A stretch of 64,000 nt of DNA from assembly GCF_002079055.1 (NCBI RefSeq), contig NC_047496.1, positions 372,001 through 436,000 of the forward strand, in the 5' to 3' direction. A model generated the notes under the pieces. It did no database searches and had not been told where the DNA came from. It worked only from the letters and a program-made list of their open reading frames with translations. Both the position numbers and the translations under genes were made by a program. Source of the DNA: Saccharomyces paradoxus. Its lineage: Eukaryota; Ascomycota; Saccharomycetes; Saccharomycetales; Saccharomycetaceae. Shown here piece after piece: positions 34,165 through 48,285 of this stretch; positions within the stretch are counted from its first letter, which is position 1, and the number at the start of each line of letters is the position of its first letter.

Positions 34165-35772
34165 ATGCAAGCCCCAGTGGTATTTATGAATGCTTCTCAA
34201 GAGAGAACTACCGGTCGTCAGGCTCAAATCTCCAATATCACTGCTGCAAAGGCAGTTGCTGATGTCATCCGTACTTGCTTAGGTCCAAAGGCTATGTTGA
34301 AGATGTTATTAGATCCTATGGGCGGCCTTGTGTTGACTAACGATGGCCATGCTATTCTAAGGGAAATTGACGTTGCACATCCAGCAGCTAAGTCCATGTT
34401 GGAGTTATCCCGTACTCAAGATGAAGAGGTTGGTGACGGGACTACAACTGTTATTATTCTAGCTGGTGAGATTCTAGCTCAATGTGCGCCTTATTTGATT
34501 GAGAAGAATATTCATCCTGTTATTATTATCCAGGCCTTGAAAAAAGCTCTAACCGATGCACTAGAAGTTATCAAGCAAGTAAGTAAACCTGTCGATGTGG
34601 AAAATGACGCTGCTATGAAAAAGTTGATTCAAGCTTCTATTGGTACTAAATACGTCATACATTGGTCGGAGAAAATGTGTGAATTAGCCCTGGACGCTGT
34701 TAAGACTGTCCGTAAAGATCTCGGTCAAACTGTGGAAGGCGAACCTAATTTCGAGATTGATATCAAAAGATATGTCCGTGTAGAGAAGATTCCTGGGGGA
34801 GATGTTCTAGATTCACGTGTCTTAAAGGGTGTGCTATTGAACAAGGATGTTGTTCATCCAAAGATGTCCCGTCACATAGAGAATCCACGTGTTGTCCTTT
34901 TGGATTGTCCACTAGAATATAAGAAGGGTGAATCTCAAACCAACATTGAAATTGAAAAGGAAGAGGATTGGAATAGGATTTTACAAATCGAGGAAGAACA
35001 AGTTCAGCTAATGTGCGAACAGATTTTAGCAGTTAAGCCAACTCTTGTTATCACTGAGAAAGGTGTTTCAGATCTAGCACAGCATTATTTACTAAAGGGT
35101 GGATGTAGTGTCTTAAGGAGAGTGAAGAAATCAGACAATAACAGAATTTCTCGTGTAACTGGTGCAACTATTGTCAATCGTGTAGAAGACTTAAAGGAAA
35201 ATGACGTCGGTACAAACTGTGGATTATTCAAAGTGGAAATGATTGGTGACGAATATTTCTCATTTTTGGATAACTGTAAGGAGCCAAAAGCCTGTACCAT
35301 AATGTTACGTGGTGGTTCCAAGGATATATTAAACGAAATAGATCGTAACTTACAAGATGCTATGGCTGTTGCCCGTAATGTGATGTTAAGTCCTTCCTTG
35401 TCCCCAGGTGGTGGTGCCACTGAAATGGCAGTTTCCGTCAAATTAGCAGAAAAAGCAAAGCAATTAGAAGGGATTCAGCAATGGCCATACCAAGCTGTAG
35501 CTGACGCTATGGAGTGTATTCCACGTACATTAATACAAAATGCAGGCGGTGATCCTATCAGACTCCTATCTCAGTTAAGAGCCAAACATGCCCAAGGTAA
35601 TGTTACAACAGGTATTGATGGTGACAAGGGTAAAATTGTAGATATGGTTAGTTACGGTATTTGGGAACCTGAAGTCATCAAACAGCAAAGTGTGAAAACC
35701 GCTATTGAAAGTGCATGCTTACTATTAAGGGTTGATGATATCGTTAGTGGTGTAAGAAAACAAGAAGAGTAA
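34165..35772 (+). CDS. CCT3: Chaperonin CCT/TRiC gamma subunit Cct3
   Basis: A 535-residue group II chaperonin subunit (534 recalled in S. cerevisiae), one of eight in the CCT ring that folds actin, tubulin and WD40 proteins. The ATP site is seen in LGPKAMLKML, LTNDGHAIL and the GDGTTT motif in EEVGDGTTTVIIL near residues 90-103; the C-terminal half has SPGGGATEMAVSVKLAE and the acidic GDPIRLL segment. It is convergent with MAD3. Another CCT subunit gene, CCT8, lies about 10 kb away. Confidence 0.98.
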   Translation: MQAPVVFMNASQERTTGRQAQISNITAAKAVADVIRTCLGPKAMLKMLLDPMGGLVLTNDGHAILREIDVAHPAAKSMLELSRTQDEEVGDGTTTVIILAGEILAQCAPYLIEKNIHPVIIIQALKKALTDALEVIKQVSKPVDVENDAAMKKLIQASIGTKYVIHWSEKMCELALDAVKTVRKDLGQTVEGEPNFEIDIKRYVRVEKIPGGDVLDSRVLKGVLLNKDVVHPKMSRHIENPRVVLLDCPLEYKKGESQTNIEIEKEEDWNRILQIEEEQVQLMCEQILAVKPTLVITEKGVSDLAQHYLLKGGCSVLRRVKKSDNNRISRVTGATIVNRVEDLKENDVGTNCGLFKVEMIGDEYFSFLDNCKEPKACTIMLRGGSKDILNEIDRNLQDAMAVARNVMLSPSLSPGGGATEMAVSVKLAEKAKQLEGIQQWPYQAVADAMECIPRTLIQNAGGDPIRLLSQLRAKHAQGNVTTGIDGDKGKIVDMVSYGIWEPEVIKQQSVKTAIESACLLLRVDDIVSGVRKQEE

Positions 35773-36023
35773 CCCCGAAGTTAAGCTTCATTACTGCCGT
35801 TTAATTCTTGGTGTCTCTTTTCATTTTTTTTATTTTTTATACTATTGTAATGTATTTATATAGAATTAAAATCTTCATATAATTTTGTCATCCCCACAGT
35901 ATGTCATAAGTGCTAATTAGACAACCGTTGAATAAGGTTGGCCTTTTCAGGAAGGCAGCCGCAGAAGTGTAGATATGTTTATGATCAACCAGTATATTTG
36001 CTCATTATAGAGTCAGTTTTATT

Positions 36024-37538
36024 TCAACGTGGTAGTGGGTACGATATGAAAGAGGAACTCGATTTGTCATCATCTGAAATGATCTCAGAATTCTTGCTTT
36101 GAGAAAAAGAATTTGATTCTCTCATTTCCAAAATTGGAGTCAGGCGGCGTGGCTTAACAACTGATACAATATCCGATGGTTCAGTGACTCGTCCCTTAGG
36201 TGTTATAGGGCAGTTTTTGTACTCTTCGTCAGGAAACGATTTTCCTTCCTTTGAGGGGGTTAATGTCTTGGAGACTAGGGCTTTTCTACTCAGTTTAGGT
36301 TTTTTCGTTTGTACTTCAGCTTTTTCTTGATCTTCACCTTCTTCTTGCCCTTCTTTCGCTTCCCTTGTATGTTTCTTGTTCGTTCTAACTCTTTTATAAA
36401 CGTTTCTTGAAATAGCCAGGATTTCTTCTAGCGAGAATTCTATTCTACCATTTTTAGATTCCTCATCTTCACAATAAATCAGTTTGAAATTGCAGTCGAT
36501 CTTTTCAGGTTTTTGGTCCCCTCTATTAATCATTTGATAAACAGGGTCACTTCTGCCTATAGAATCCCTGAAGATGGGTAATTTTTCATCATGTTGTCTC
36601 TTCTTTTGCGATGGTATCTCGTATTGTTCAAGCTCACCTACATTTGTGTTTGCTTCTAACACTGATACCCTGAGATTGTTTTCTTTGTTCCTTTCTGCCT
36701 TGAAATCAAAGTTTTCCCACCCATCTCTATAAACGCTATCCCTTGGTGTTTCAAATGGTTCTACATCAAATTCCTCTTCATCTACAAATACATTATTTTT
36801 TGTTAGGTTGATGTCACTTGGTGTACCATTTTGATTTGCGAGTTCTAATCTATTGACAAATTCTGATCTAGTTTTCCCAAGTACTGTGGACTCTAAGGAA
36901 TCCATTAACGCTTGACTTTCTAGCTGAATATTCTTCTCCTCTAGTTTTCTCAGCAAATGATATAACTGGTCTTCTAAAACGTGATTAGGCCTAGCATTGT
37001 TTTTAATTCCTAGCTGTAGAATGTTTACAGCATATTGAAATTTTTCTGTCTGAAGTAGAAGATTTGTAAATTCTTCATAAAATAATGCTAACTTGGAACC
37101 GATTCCATTTCTTAACATGTACATAAAGATGTCTCTGCTTTCCATGAATGAATTTTTGGTAAAAAGTTCTATGTACCAAAACCATATTTTCAGAAATCTA
37201 ACATCATTGTGGTATCTCTCCAAATCCTTTAAGTGAGATAAGCATCGCTCCATAAGAGTAAGCATTCCAGATTGCTTGGAATTGCCGCCTTGTGGATAGG
37301 CATTGTTCAGCCACTGTATGTATTCAAGGTACAAAGTAATTGGGTCTCTTAATGCTGGAAGTTCATCTATTAGTCTTTGCTCGAAGCGTGACCTAAATTG
37401 ATTTATTTCTATCGATGGTTGATGTATCACTTTTGAGAGTGCAGATGCTGATCTTCCTTCCTTCAGCGGAAGAATGTTTTCCTTTTGGCTTTCAATTTCT
37501 TCAAAGTTAACAACATTTTGCGATGGTGATGAAGCCAT
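36024..37538 (-). CDS. MAD3: Spindle checkpoint protein Mad3 (BubR1 homologue)
   Basis: A 504-residue checkpoint protein. With Mad2 and Bub3 it inhibits Cdc20-APC as part of the mitotic checkpoint complex. KEN box 1 is at residues 19-21 (QKENILPL), the Bub1/Mad3 TPR-like domain spans about 45-210 ([21 protein letters not shown]), and a second KEN occurs in [11 protein letters not shown]. The C-terminal half is disordered and Ser/Lys-rich. No kinase domain follows, as in yeast Mad3. The S. cerevisiae protein is 515 residues by memory; here the upstream frame lacks an ATG, so the start is a downstream Met. Confidence 0.95.
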   Translation of the reverse strand: MASSPSQNVVNFEEIESQKENILPLKEGRSASALSKVIHQPSIEINQFRSRFEQRLIDELPALRDPITLYLEYIQWLNNAYPQGGNSKQSGMLTLMERCLSHLKDLERYHNDVRFLKIWFWYIELFTKNSFMESRDIFMYMLRNGIGSKLALFYEEFTNLLLQTEKFQYAVNILQLGIKNNARPNHVLEDQLYHLLRKLEEKNIQLESQALMDSLESTVLGKTRSEFVNRLELANQNGTPSDINLTKNNVFVDEEEFDVEPFETPRDSVYRDGWENFDFKAERNKENNLRVSVLEANTNVGELEQYEIPSQKKRQHDEKLPIFRDSIGRSDPVYQMINRGDQKPEKIDCNFKLIYCEDEESKNGRIEFSLEEILAISRNVYKRVRTNKKHTREAKEGQEEGEDQEKAEVQTKKPKLSRKALVSKTLTPSKEGKSFPDEEYKNCPITPKGRVTEPSDIVSVVKPRRLTPILEMRESNSFSQSKNSEIISDDDKSSSSFISYPLPR

Positions 37539-37762
37539 GTAAAAAATACGTTCCTTTGCGTATGTTTCTTTTCTGTTAAATTAATGTCTCTGATTGTATT
37601 TTAGCATGGTTTTGTTTACTATTTTTGCACCAGGGCGCGCTTGGTGAAGGTATGTTTTCCAAATAGGAAGGCTGTTATCATTATACAAAAAAGGCGCTAA
37701 GGAAATTATCTCTAATATGATTATTATTTAATTATACAGTAAAAAAAACATACTTTGTGTAT

Positions 37763-40808
<3,046 letters not shown>

Positions 40809-41294
40809 TCATGCGTAGCCGGAGATGATTTTTAGCATTTCCTCAATTGTCTTTTCGTCAAATCTTGCATCACATTCCTCTACTATAGAGTAAAGGTGGA
40901 CCATATTGGCAGGAAGTTGATTGACAATTTGTAGTTTTTCCGCTTTGAATAATTTGAAGGAATTCAATTTAGTCATTAACTCGGCAAAGCTTTCATCGCT
41001 CATTTTGCTTACGCCGGATTTTTCAGCATCTTTTACATCGCTGCTTCCTCGGTCCTCGCCCTCATCTTCCTGATTGATATAGTTTTTGTTTATACTGAGG
41101 TAGTTGACCACATTGCGAGTAATACCCTGCAACTCAGGATGATTATAAGGCCTGTTTTGCTTACCTTTTGAGCGATTTTTCTTTAGCGCTGCCTGACTCT
41201 TTTGGTCCCAAAGATGTTTTCTTTCTAGATCTGTTAGGAATTTCAAAACTTCATAGTCACTTAAAAATGCATTTCTTTCTTCGAGAACTTTCAT
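40809..41294 (-). CDS. RPC17: RNA polymerase III subunit C17
   Basis: A 161-residue subunit of Pol III, of the known length. With C25 it forms the stalk that binds the initiation factor TFIIIB (Brf1), the Pol III equivalent of the Rpb4/7 pair. The protein opens with MKVLEERNAFLSDYEVLKFL and contains the Rpb4-like helical bundle, with an acidic, flexible insertion around 85-100 (EDEGEDRGSSD-type). It ends in FDEKTIEEMLKIISGYA. It lies upstream of, and diverges from, tRNA-Lys, a Pol III gene. There is no other supporting neighbour relation. Confidence 0.95.
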   Translation of the reverse strand: MKVLEERNAFLSDYEVLKFLTDLERKHLWDQKSQAALKKNRSKGKQNRPYNHPELQGITRNVVNYLSINKNYINQEDEGEDRGSSDVKDAEKSGVSKMSDESFAELMTKLNSFKLFKAEKLQIVNQLPANMVHLYSIVEECDARFDEKTIEEMLKIISGYA

Positions 41295-41485
41295 AATGTC
41301 TGGGGGTTTTTGTTTATGTGTCGTTCTTTTCAGTGGTAGATGCGAGATTAACGCAACCTCTCCACTGTGGCTATATTTGTTTTATCTTTAATTATCGATG
41401 GCCTTGAAAAAATTAATTTTCCAGGGATTGCAGTCTTGTCTATTTGGTATAATGTTCAAGTACAGGGCATCTTTTCAATGAATTA

Positions 41486-41558
41486 GCCTTGTTGGCGCAA
41501 TCGGTAGCGCGTATGACTCTTAATCATAAGGTTAGGGGTTCGAGCCCCCTACAGGGCT
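41486..41558 (+). tRNA. tK(CUU): tRNA-Lys (CUU)
   Basis: A 73-nt gene from GCCTTGTTGGC to CTACAGGGCT, anticodon loop ACTCTTAAT (CTT), B-box GGTTCGAGCC. A T5 terminator follows at 41563-41567. It converges with the tRNA-Trp gene about 900 bp downstream. Confidence 0.97.
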
Positions 41559-42460
41559 AATATTTTTGTAATATTTTACTCTTTCAGTAAGTTGGTAGCA
41601 ACTATCTATGAACATTGTTGTGGAACTTCCTCTACATTTCATCCCTTAGAAGTGAAAAAAGTCGTGCTTCTTGTAAATAGAGATAGTATGTGTAGTGCGT
41701 AGAGAACCAAAATATAGAATGTCAAAAAGAAGGCTACAGTCTATTTAATTCGTGTAATTTCAAGTTTGATTAAGTAGAATAGTTTTGTTTCGAACATGAT
41801 ACATTAACAAAGCCTAGAAAATCTTGATAGCATCCCGCAAAATAACCTATCAAAATGAACGGAACTACCGTTCATTAATTCTTACTAAATGCTATAATTA
41901 CACTAGTGAACTCTTGTAATGTATTGTCTGCTCGTAAGTGGTGTCTATGAACTGTTTGCGAATAAGAATTTTTTAGCTTCTACTGCTATGGAAATCACTG
42001 ACAAGAAGTTCATATTCAAGGGTAGAGGAAAGGAAGTACAATTTACTAATTAGTGTCAGTGTCGGAATCCTGTCATTAGCCAAAAAATATACAAATTGCG
42101 TCCGATACTCTAAACTAAGAGATGTGCAAGTTGGAACACAAATAACCCTCGGTATAAAACTACTCCGTTGCAAGAACGTTTGACATGTTAATTTGTCTGT
42201 GAAATTTTATGGTTCAAAAAAAGGCGAAATTGTGTGTTATTTTATTTATTCCAAAAAGCACAAAGCATACATTGGCGTCCACAATTTTATTAAATGCGCA
42301 CCCTTAATTCTTCTAGAAAGTTTCTATCTAATTTCGAATCTGTTAACAACAGGAAGAGAAGAGGACGAAATTGTGGCGCTTATGTTGGCGGCTAAGAATA
42401 GACAGTAACGACCTAAATCACTATAAACGATTTGTATAATGGAACGACAAAAAAATAAAT
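41559..42460. other. Intergenic region between convergent tRNA-Lys and tRNA-Trp
   Basis: A 902-bp AT-rich stretch on the 3' side of both tRNA genes. It has no recognisable LTR, consistent with Ty elements landing upstream, not downstream, of Pol III genes. A small plus-strand open frame at 42193-42408 and a minus-strand frame at 41973-42173 show no domain. No gene is supported. Confidence 0.45.
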
Positions 42461-42566
42461 TGAAACGGACAGGAATTGAACCTGCAACCCTTCGATTGCA
42501 ATCTTATTCCGTGGAATTTCCAAGATTTAATTGGAGTCGAAAGCTCTACCATTGAGCCACCGCTTC
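42461..42566 (-). tRNA. tW(CCA): tRNA-Trp (CCA) with 34-nt intron
   Basis: A 106-nt minus-strand gene from GAAGCGGTGGC to TGTCCGTTTCA. The anticodon CCA is followed after one base by a 34-nt intron (about 42497-42530, one-base ambiguity), which pairs with the anticodon region in the precursor. The mature tRNA is 72 nt. The B-box is GGTTCAATTCC and a T7 terminator follows. The tRNA splicing endonuclease and ligase remove the intron. Confidence 0.97.
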
Positions 42567-42661
42567 AACTTTTGTTGGAAATTAATGTAAGAAATTTAGC
42601 TATACTGTATTATAAAATCAAGTTTTACTCTTACCTTTGATACCATATCATTGTTGAAATG

Positions 42662-42855
42662 TGTTGAAGTGAAATTCTAATATCATCTATTTAGTGGTAT
42701 ATTATCACATGCGTGTAAGAGGATGGCATAAAGATTGAGAAACAGTCATCCAATCTAATGGAGGTTGAACTTCTAGTATATTCTGTATACCTAATATTAT
42801 AGCCTTTAGTAACAATGGAATCCCAACAATTATCTAATTATTCACCCAATTCTCA
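42662..42855 (+). mobile_element. Shortened delta LTR (Ty1/Ty2 family)
   Basis: A 194-bp delta LTR keeping both ends (TGTTGAAGTG and ACCCAATTCTCA) but well short of the usual ~330 bp, so it is broken. Flanking 5-mers do not match. It lies about 95 bp upstream of the tRNA-Trp gene. Its 3' half is nearly identical to the young copies in this window, while the missing sequence sets it apart. Confidence 0.85.
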
Positions 42856-42897
42856 ATTATCGAGTAGAGCATAAGTAGATGATAAAATTTATGAGAT

Positions 42898-43040
42898 TAT
42901 TGGAATGAGAATCAACCATCCTTCTGGGAATGGGTAAATATCGAAATAATTGGTGGAATTCCATTTTTGGCTGAGACAATATTCTTACTTCTAGTAATAC
43001 TACCTTTATCAACCAATGGAAACTCCAACATTTGTCCGTA
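42898..43040 (+). mobile_element. Highly degenerate delta-like LTR remnant
   Basis: A segment with TTGGAATGAGAATCAACCATC at one end and TTTATCAACCAATGG, CTCCAACATTTGTCC at the other. These echo the two ends of a delta LTR, but the middle is poorly conserved and much is lost. It is an old, broken remnant next to the shortened delta. Family assignment (Ty1/Ty2 versus Ty4 tau) is uncertain. Confidence 0.45.
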
Positions 43041-43490
43041 AATACAAAAAAACCTCAGTATTTACTTAAGGGATAAACGCACCAATTTTTCCAATTTTTT
43101 TCATACGTATTGTTTTGAACGTGGGATTGTAGCACTAGAATAAATATCAAAAATATAACAGTTTTATCATAGGATTCCATAATTTATGAACATCTCTGTA
43201 GTTTTTGTACTAGTTTCTATTCTAGTATTATTTATTTGTTAACAACAACCTCCTTTTTTCCTCCTTCTATGATTAAACTCCCAAAGCCGAAAAGAATTAA
43301 CTGAAAAGTAAACTAAACATGAAATATACCGCCGACTCACTCATACAATGTCGTAACTTCTAAAAACTCCGAATCTTAAAAGGTGTTCATGTTGTACTTA
43401 ATAAAATTTGAACAAAGGTTCTTTAGTGGAAAAAAATTTACAACATAGGTCTATATTTTACATTAGTTCAGTAATAGTACTTTATTTATT
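43041..43490. other. Intergenic region 3' of NOP9
   Basis: A 450-bp AT-rich stretch after the LTR remnants and before the NOP9 stop codon. No gene, RNA or clear motif is recognised. Confidence 0.4.
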
Positions 43491-45491
43491 TTATCTATAG
43501 TGTTTTTGCTTTTTGAAGGTGCTCCCTTCCTTTGAATTATCTCTTTCTCTTGAGCGCTTTTCAAGCTTTGGTTGTAGCGGTTTTGAATTTGGAAAGATTT
43601 CAAATTCTTGCTCCTTGATTATTTTTTTCCAATCCCACATTTTCCTAACATAAAGTTCCAGTCTCCAATTCTTCCATACTTGCCTACCATAAATACTATT
43701 CTTCACCTTCTCAGTTTCTAAAACTAATGCTCTAGCAATACGCTCCTTATATAATGTCAATTTTGCCGTAAATTCCCATAATTTGTCCATTATATGGGAA
43801 CCATACGCGTTGCAAGACAGATTTACAGACTCTTTAGATAGTATGTTCAATAGCAACTTTCTCTTAATTATATCCACCCTGGTAGTTTGTAGTACGTGCT
43901 CAACGACATGCGAAAATACTCCATGGTAACACATTTGTATTAATCTTTCCTCAGGCAGGGCCAACATGCTGTCAATGGTAATATTTAAAAACTTGTCATC
44001 GTAGTCAATTAATTGTTCCAGGAAAATTGATCGTCTTCTTTCATCTGCTGTTGGCCAGTCATCCCTGGTGTTACCCAAAGTCGATGAACTCAACGACAAA
44101 CAACTTTCCAAAATATTCTTCGCATCGGACTTTTCTGGATAGTATTTTTGTATTAATTGAGCAATGACATCATCTCTTAAGTAACACCCTTGTTTATTGC
44201 TTGCGTTGATAATAGCAGTACCAAAATCCATATTGGAGTTCAAGAGCATGCTTAATTCAGGAACTACTGCATCCAATATTTGTTTCACATCCTTCTCCTT
44301 CAAATGCTCTAACAACGCACGCACTACAAAGGCACCTGTAGTATCCCTTTTTGCTAGTTTCACAATACGGTCCTTCATATATAAACGATATAGCCTTTCA
44401 ACATATTTTAGTCTGGCAGTCGCAATCACATTTTCTAAGAAATGAGATCCGACAGGATCCGACAGTAAATATTCTAGGAATGATTCCTCCTTAGAGTCCC
44501 TCTCATCTGCTGTATTGAAAACCAATCTCCAAAAGGAACGGTCCCTATCAAAAATACCCTCCACTTGAATAATTAGTTGAATCACAGGGGAGGCCACTTT
44601 ATCTACACTGTATTCTCTAAATTTAGTGATGGTAGACTGAGAAATATCAGAACGCGATTCGGCACCGTTAGTAAATCCTTTGTATAAAGTAGTTATTATA
44701 TCACGAAGTTCAGATTTAAAGGATTCCGGTGTTTGATAAACTTTATTGAAATCGTCGTTATCTTTAATATCGATCATTTTTCTTGCAATTTTTGACTTTT
44801 TGGAACGTAACGTAGAGTTAGTTTTGGTTGAATTGGGTAGGGTTTTGGAAGCCAAAATTAGTATTAGCAGTCTCAAAACATGCGATGCATATTGATGATT
44901 CACCATAGTTTTCAAGTGCGGTTTTAGCTCATTCAGCATAAAAAGAAACATGTTTTCCATTGTCACATAAGGTCCCTCTTTTTCATCGTTATCAAAGCTT
45001 GGTGTTAAAAGTTCTCTTTCTACCAATGCAGCACTTCTAACAAATAAAGTCTCTAAAACATGGGAAGCATATTTATGACATGACAATCCAAAGAAAGCAC
45101 CATTGAAAGCTTGGAAAATGCCTTTTAGCTGAGTTTCATCACACTCCAAAATAATACGTTCCATTAATTTCGAAGTTATTTGGGAAGTAACCAATTTCAA
45201 TTCTTTACCTTTTGCTTCCTCAATGATGCTTGTAACAAATTGAAACTTTTCCTCAGGTGCTTCGAAAGCATCTAGTTGCAAGGTCGATTCGGCTTGCTTG
45301 AAATACTCCAGTTCTTCTCTGTCTAACACACCGAAAAACATTTGTGGCTGATTCTCTTTATCTTCTGATTCATCATTATAAGTAGGCTCTTTTTGCTGGA
45401 TGTGCAACTTCGTAGAATTTGAGCTGGGCTCAAATTCGTCCTTTTTCTGTTTCTCTTGGTGTCTTCTGCCTCTTGTCTTACTCTTTCCCAT
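43491..45491 (-). CDS. NOP9: Nucleolar Pumilio-like protein Nop9
   Basis: A 666-residue protein of the known Nop9 length, required for 40S subunit biogenesis and binding the ITS1/20S pre-rRNA near the D site to limit early Nob1 cleavage. It is built of Pumilio-type helical repeats, seen as recurrent SHVLExL/YASHVLxxLL motifs ([48 protein letters not shown]). The N- and C-terminal tails are basic, with [15 protein letters not shown] at the start. A GATGAGC sequence in the promoter matches the PAC core of ribosome-biogenesis genes. Confidence 0.95.
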   Translation of the reverse strand: MGKSKTRGRRHQEKQKKDEFEPSSNSTKLHIQQKEPTYNDESEDKENQPQMFFGVLDREELEYFKQAESTLQLDAFEAPEEKFQFVTSIIEEAKGKELKLVTSQITSKLMERIILECDETQLKGIFQAFNGAFFGLSCHKYASHVLETLFVRSAALVERELLTPSFDNDEKEGPYVTMENMFLFMLNELKPHLKTMVNHQYASHVLRLLILILASKTLPNSTKTNSTLRSKKSKIARKMIDIKDNDDFNKVYQTPESFKSELRDIITTLYKGFTNGAESRSDISQSTITKFREYSVDKVASPVIQLIIQVEGIFDRDRSFWRLVFNTADERDSKEESFLEYLLSDPVGSHFLENVIATARLKYVERLYRLYMKDRIVKLAKRDTTGAFVVRALLEHLKEKDVKQILDAVVPELSMLLNSNMDFGTAIINASNKQGCYLRDDVIAQLIQKYYPEKSDAKNILESCLSLSSSTLGNTRDDWPTADERRRSIFLEQLIDYDDKFLNITIDSMLALPEERLIQMCYHGVFSHVVEHVLQTTRVDIIKRKLLLNILSKESVNLSCNAYGSHIMDKLWEFTAKLTLYKERIARALVLETEKVKNSIYGRQVWKNWRLELYVRKMWDWKKIIKEQEFEIFPNSKPLQPKLEKRSRERDNSKEGSTFKKQKHYR

Positions 45492-45882
45492 AATAGTTTT
45501 AATTTGATTTTTTCGTGGAAGTTTTAACGTGCTTGAACAATTTCAATGGTGTCGTTTATCACTGCTCATCTAATATAATTCTCTTTGTAGAACTATAGAT
45601 GGACATGAAAATTCTCGCTAACGGAAAAAAATTGAAAAAAAAAAAAAAAAGAAGTCTTACAATCGTGGAACAAATTTAGAGGCCAAGAGTTCGTTGCTCA
45701 GTTCTCGGTTAATGTATACAGTACATCTGCATTATCAAAATTCAAACATTATATATATTTTTACTAATATACAGGTACACATGATACAGCCTTGCAAGTT
45801 TAAAAACTTGATTGTAATCTATGACATTATATTTTGTCGTTTGCAAGTGCATCTATTTTGTAAGTTTAAAGATGCAAACAAA
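45492..45882. promoter_or_regulatory. NOP9 promoter with PAC core; CCT8 3' flank
   Basis: A 391-bp spacer. GCTCATC at 45564-45570 gives GATGAGC on the NOP9 strand, about 75 bp upstream of its ATG, matching the PAC core, with an A-rich tract at 45631-45650 beyond it. Both suit a ribosome-biogenesis gene. The remainder is the CCT8 3' flank and shows nothing else. Confidence 0.5.
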
Positions 45883-47589
45883 TCAGTCTTCCTGGTCCCA
45901 GTTACCTGGTCTTGGACCTTGAGGAGCTCTTGGACCACCAGCCTTCTTTGCCATGATAATTTGGTCAATGGAAAGCACAGTAGTGGCAGCCTCCGTAGCG
46001 ACGTTGATAGCAAATTTTTTCGTTGCAAGCATGTCATAAATACTTTCCTCCCTGATATCCTTTACACCTTCATCGGATTCACCATCAATATCCACACCCT
46101 TATATAAGTGGTCTGTCTTAACTGCACCAGGTTCGGTAACGTTATGTGCAGCGTATAAGTTTGGTAGTACTTCATTAACGTCAAGACCAGCGGTCTCCGC
46201 TAGGGTACGAGGGACCACTTCAAAAGCCACGGCAAACTGTTTTATAGCCAACTGTAGTAATCCAGGTGTTCGTTCACCATACTTGGTTATCCTAGAAATC
46301 AATTCAATTTCGGTAGCACCTGCACCAGGCAACAACTTACCACCTGATGGCTTCATTAGTCCCTTAACCGCTGCAACACCATCATCAATGGCTCTTTCAA
46401 TATCATCCAAATTATTTTGTGTGGCACCTCTTAAAATAATAGTAGATGTTCTTGAAATTTCACCTTGCTCTTGTTTGAACACAGTTACTCTATCACCACC
46501 TATCTCCATTGTCTTAACAGTTTCTACTAAACCTAATTCTTCGGGAGTTGGCGCACCTAATCTAGGCAATGGAGTAGCCCCGCAAACGCGACATAGTCTT
46601 CTTAATTCGAATTTACTTGGCACTTTCAGAACTAGTATACCATATCTATTCAAATAATGTAATGCCAATTCACCAACACCAGCACCTGCAACAATACATT
46701 CTACACCCATGTCGGCAATCTCTTTCATCATGGCATCTATTTGCTTTTCTTCGCCCTTAGAAAAATCCAACATTTCCTGTGCGTTATGTAATAGAACAGT
46801 ACCTTTCGTTTCAGTATTAGCTATGTCCAGCGGGCAAGTGAAAACCGCGACTTTATGCTTTTCATGTTCGGATAATGATTTTACATGACCTTCAGGCTCA
46901 CGATTGAAAACCATCCCCTTGATAACGGTGGAATTGGAGAGTGATCCACCCATAATCTTTACTACCCTGATGGAATCAACATTAAAGTAGGGGATTTCTC
47001 CAGCTTTTTGAGAAGCTGGTAGAACATGAGATACAGCTTCAGAAACAAGTTCACTTAATATATCTTCTGATCCGTACTTTTTGGAGGAAATGACTGGTTT
47101 AATCATTTTCAAAAGTTCATTTTTGTCATTCTTGTCGGTAATTTCACCAACAACCATTTCATCTAGTTCTTTCAAAGTAAATTTTCTTGCCATATTGTAA
47201 CCTTGAATAATCTCAACGGCGGATAAGCCCATTGAAATCAGTTTTTCTGACACATTCAATAATTCGCCAGCTAAAATCATAACTAAATTCGTACCATCTC
47301 CCATATCGATCTTCTGTTGTTCGGTCGCCATTACGAGGACCTTCACTGCGGGATGGACAATATCTAGTTCTCTTAGCATAGTGGCTGCGTCATTGGTGAT
47401 AATGATTTTACCAAGGTGGTTAACAATGATCTTGTTTCTACCACACGGTCCCATTGAAGTCAAACACATTTGATGCAATTCGCGAATGGCCGCAATTGAT
47501 TTATTAATTTGCCCATCGGCGTTGGAGTAACTGTTATAGCCTTGTTTGAACAATCCCGCGTTAGGATTTTGTGGTAATCTTAGTGACAT
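45883..47589 (-). CDS. CCT8: Chaperonin CCT/TRiC theta subunit Cct8
   Basis: A 568-residue group II chaperonin subunit of the known length, in the same eight-member ring as Cct3. Its ATP-site segments include MGPCGRNKIIVNHLGK, the ITNDAATML motif, and DMGDGTNLVMIL, where the usual GDGTT is GDGTN, as in theta subunits. The C-terminal half has LPGAGATEIELISR. The C-terminal tail ends RPGNWDQED. It lies downstream of NOP9 on the same strand but has its own promoter. Confidence 0.98.
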   Translation of the reverse strand: MSLRLPQNPNAGLFKQGYNSYSNADGQINKSIAAIRELHQMCLTSMGPCGRNKIIVNHLGKIIITNDAATMLRELDIVHPAVKVLVMATEQQKIDMGDGTNLVMILAGELLNVSEKLISMGLSAVEIIQGYNMARKFTLKELDEMVVGEITDKNDKNELLKMIKPVISSKKYGSEDILSELVSEAVSHVLPASQKAGEIPYFNVDSIRVVKIMGGSLSNSTVIKGMVFNREPEGHVKSLSEHEKHKVAVFTCPLDIANTETKGTVLLHNAQEMLDFSKGEEKQIDAMMKEIADMGVECIVAGAGVGELALHYLNRYGILVLKVPSKFELRRLCRVCGATPLPRLGAPTPEELGLVETVKTMEIGGDRVTVFKQEQGEISRTSTIILRGATQNNLDDIERAIDDGVAAVKGLMKPSGGKLLPGAGATEIELISRITKYGERTPGLLQLAIKQFAVAFEVVPRTLAETAGLDVNEVLPNLYAAHNVTEPGAVKTDHLYKGVDIDGESDEGVKDIREESIYDMLATKKFAINVATEAATTVLSIDQIIMAKKAGGPRAPQGPRPGNWDQED

Positions 47590-48285
47590 GCTTAATTGAT
47601 AATCTTATTACCCTTCAGTTTCAAGTTAACCTTGTCAGCGTCTGCAGAGTGAGAACATCATCAAGCTATACTATTATTTTCTTCACTTTTTTTTGCCACT
47701 AGCAGAGGTAATGAACATTTTCAAATATGCCGTTGATAATGATAAAAGCTTCGTCAAATTGCTCTATATAAGTAAGCCATTCAGACAGCAAGTGTGCTCT
47801 CAACTATTTAATTATCCAAGTGTGGGCCCTCTTGCTAATAAAACAATATAAATCATGTCAATAAAGCTGTAGTATTTATTAAGAACAAAAGCAGATCTCC
47901 TTATACCATAAAAGAGAGGAATATAAAAAAGTATGCCCTAATCTAACAATTTTTCGGTAAAATACTGCAAGTCTAATATAACGGCTCATATTCTTGTATC
48001 CAAAGAATTTCAAGTTGACCATTCAATTAATAGATCTTCGACTTTCCCTTGCATTGCTGTCTGAACGGCTCGTATACATTAGTATATGGATATAAACATT
48101 TAGATTGTTACAACAGTAATTGTGTCAACGTTGATAAACTTTTTATTCCAACTACCGTTTTGGCTTTCTAAAGGCTCTCTGTTCGATAAAGAAAAACAAT
48201 GGGCTAAAAGACGGTGAAAAAATTGCTAGTATCGACGTGAACGCCAGTAAACATTTGAATATGTTGATAAATAGTAATTAGTATT
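47590..48285. other. Intergenic region upstream of CCT8
   Basis: A 696-bp AT-rich region between the CCT8 start and the solo LTR. No gene is supported and I see no definite factor site. Confidence 0.4.

Noticed and set aside
42193-42408. 71-codon plus-strand frame between tRNA-Lys and tRNA-Trp
   Set aside because: No ATG at its listed start, no recognisable domain, and no context.
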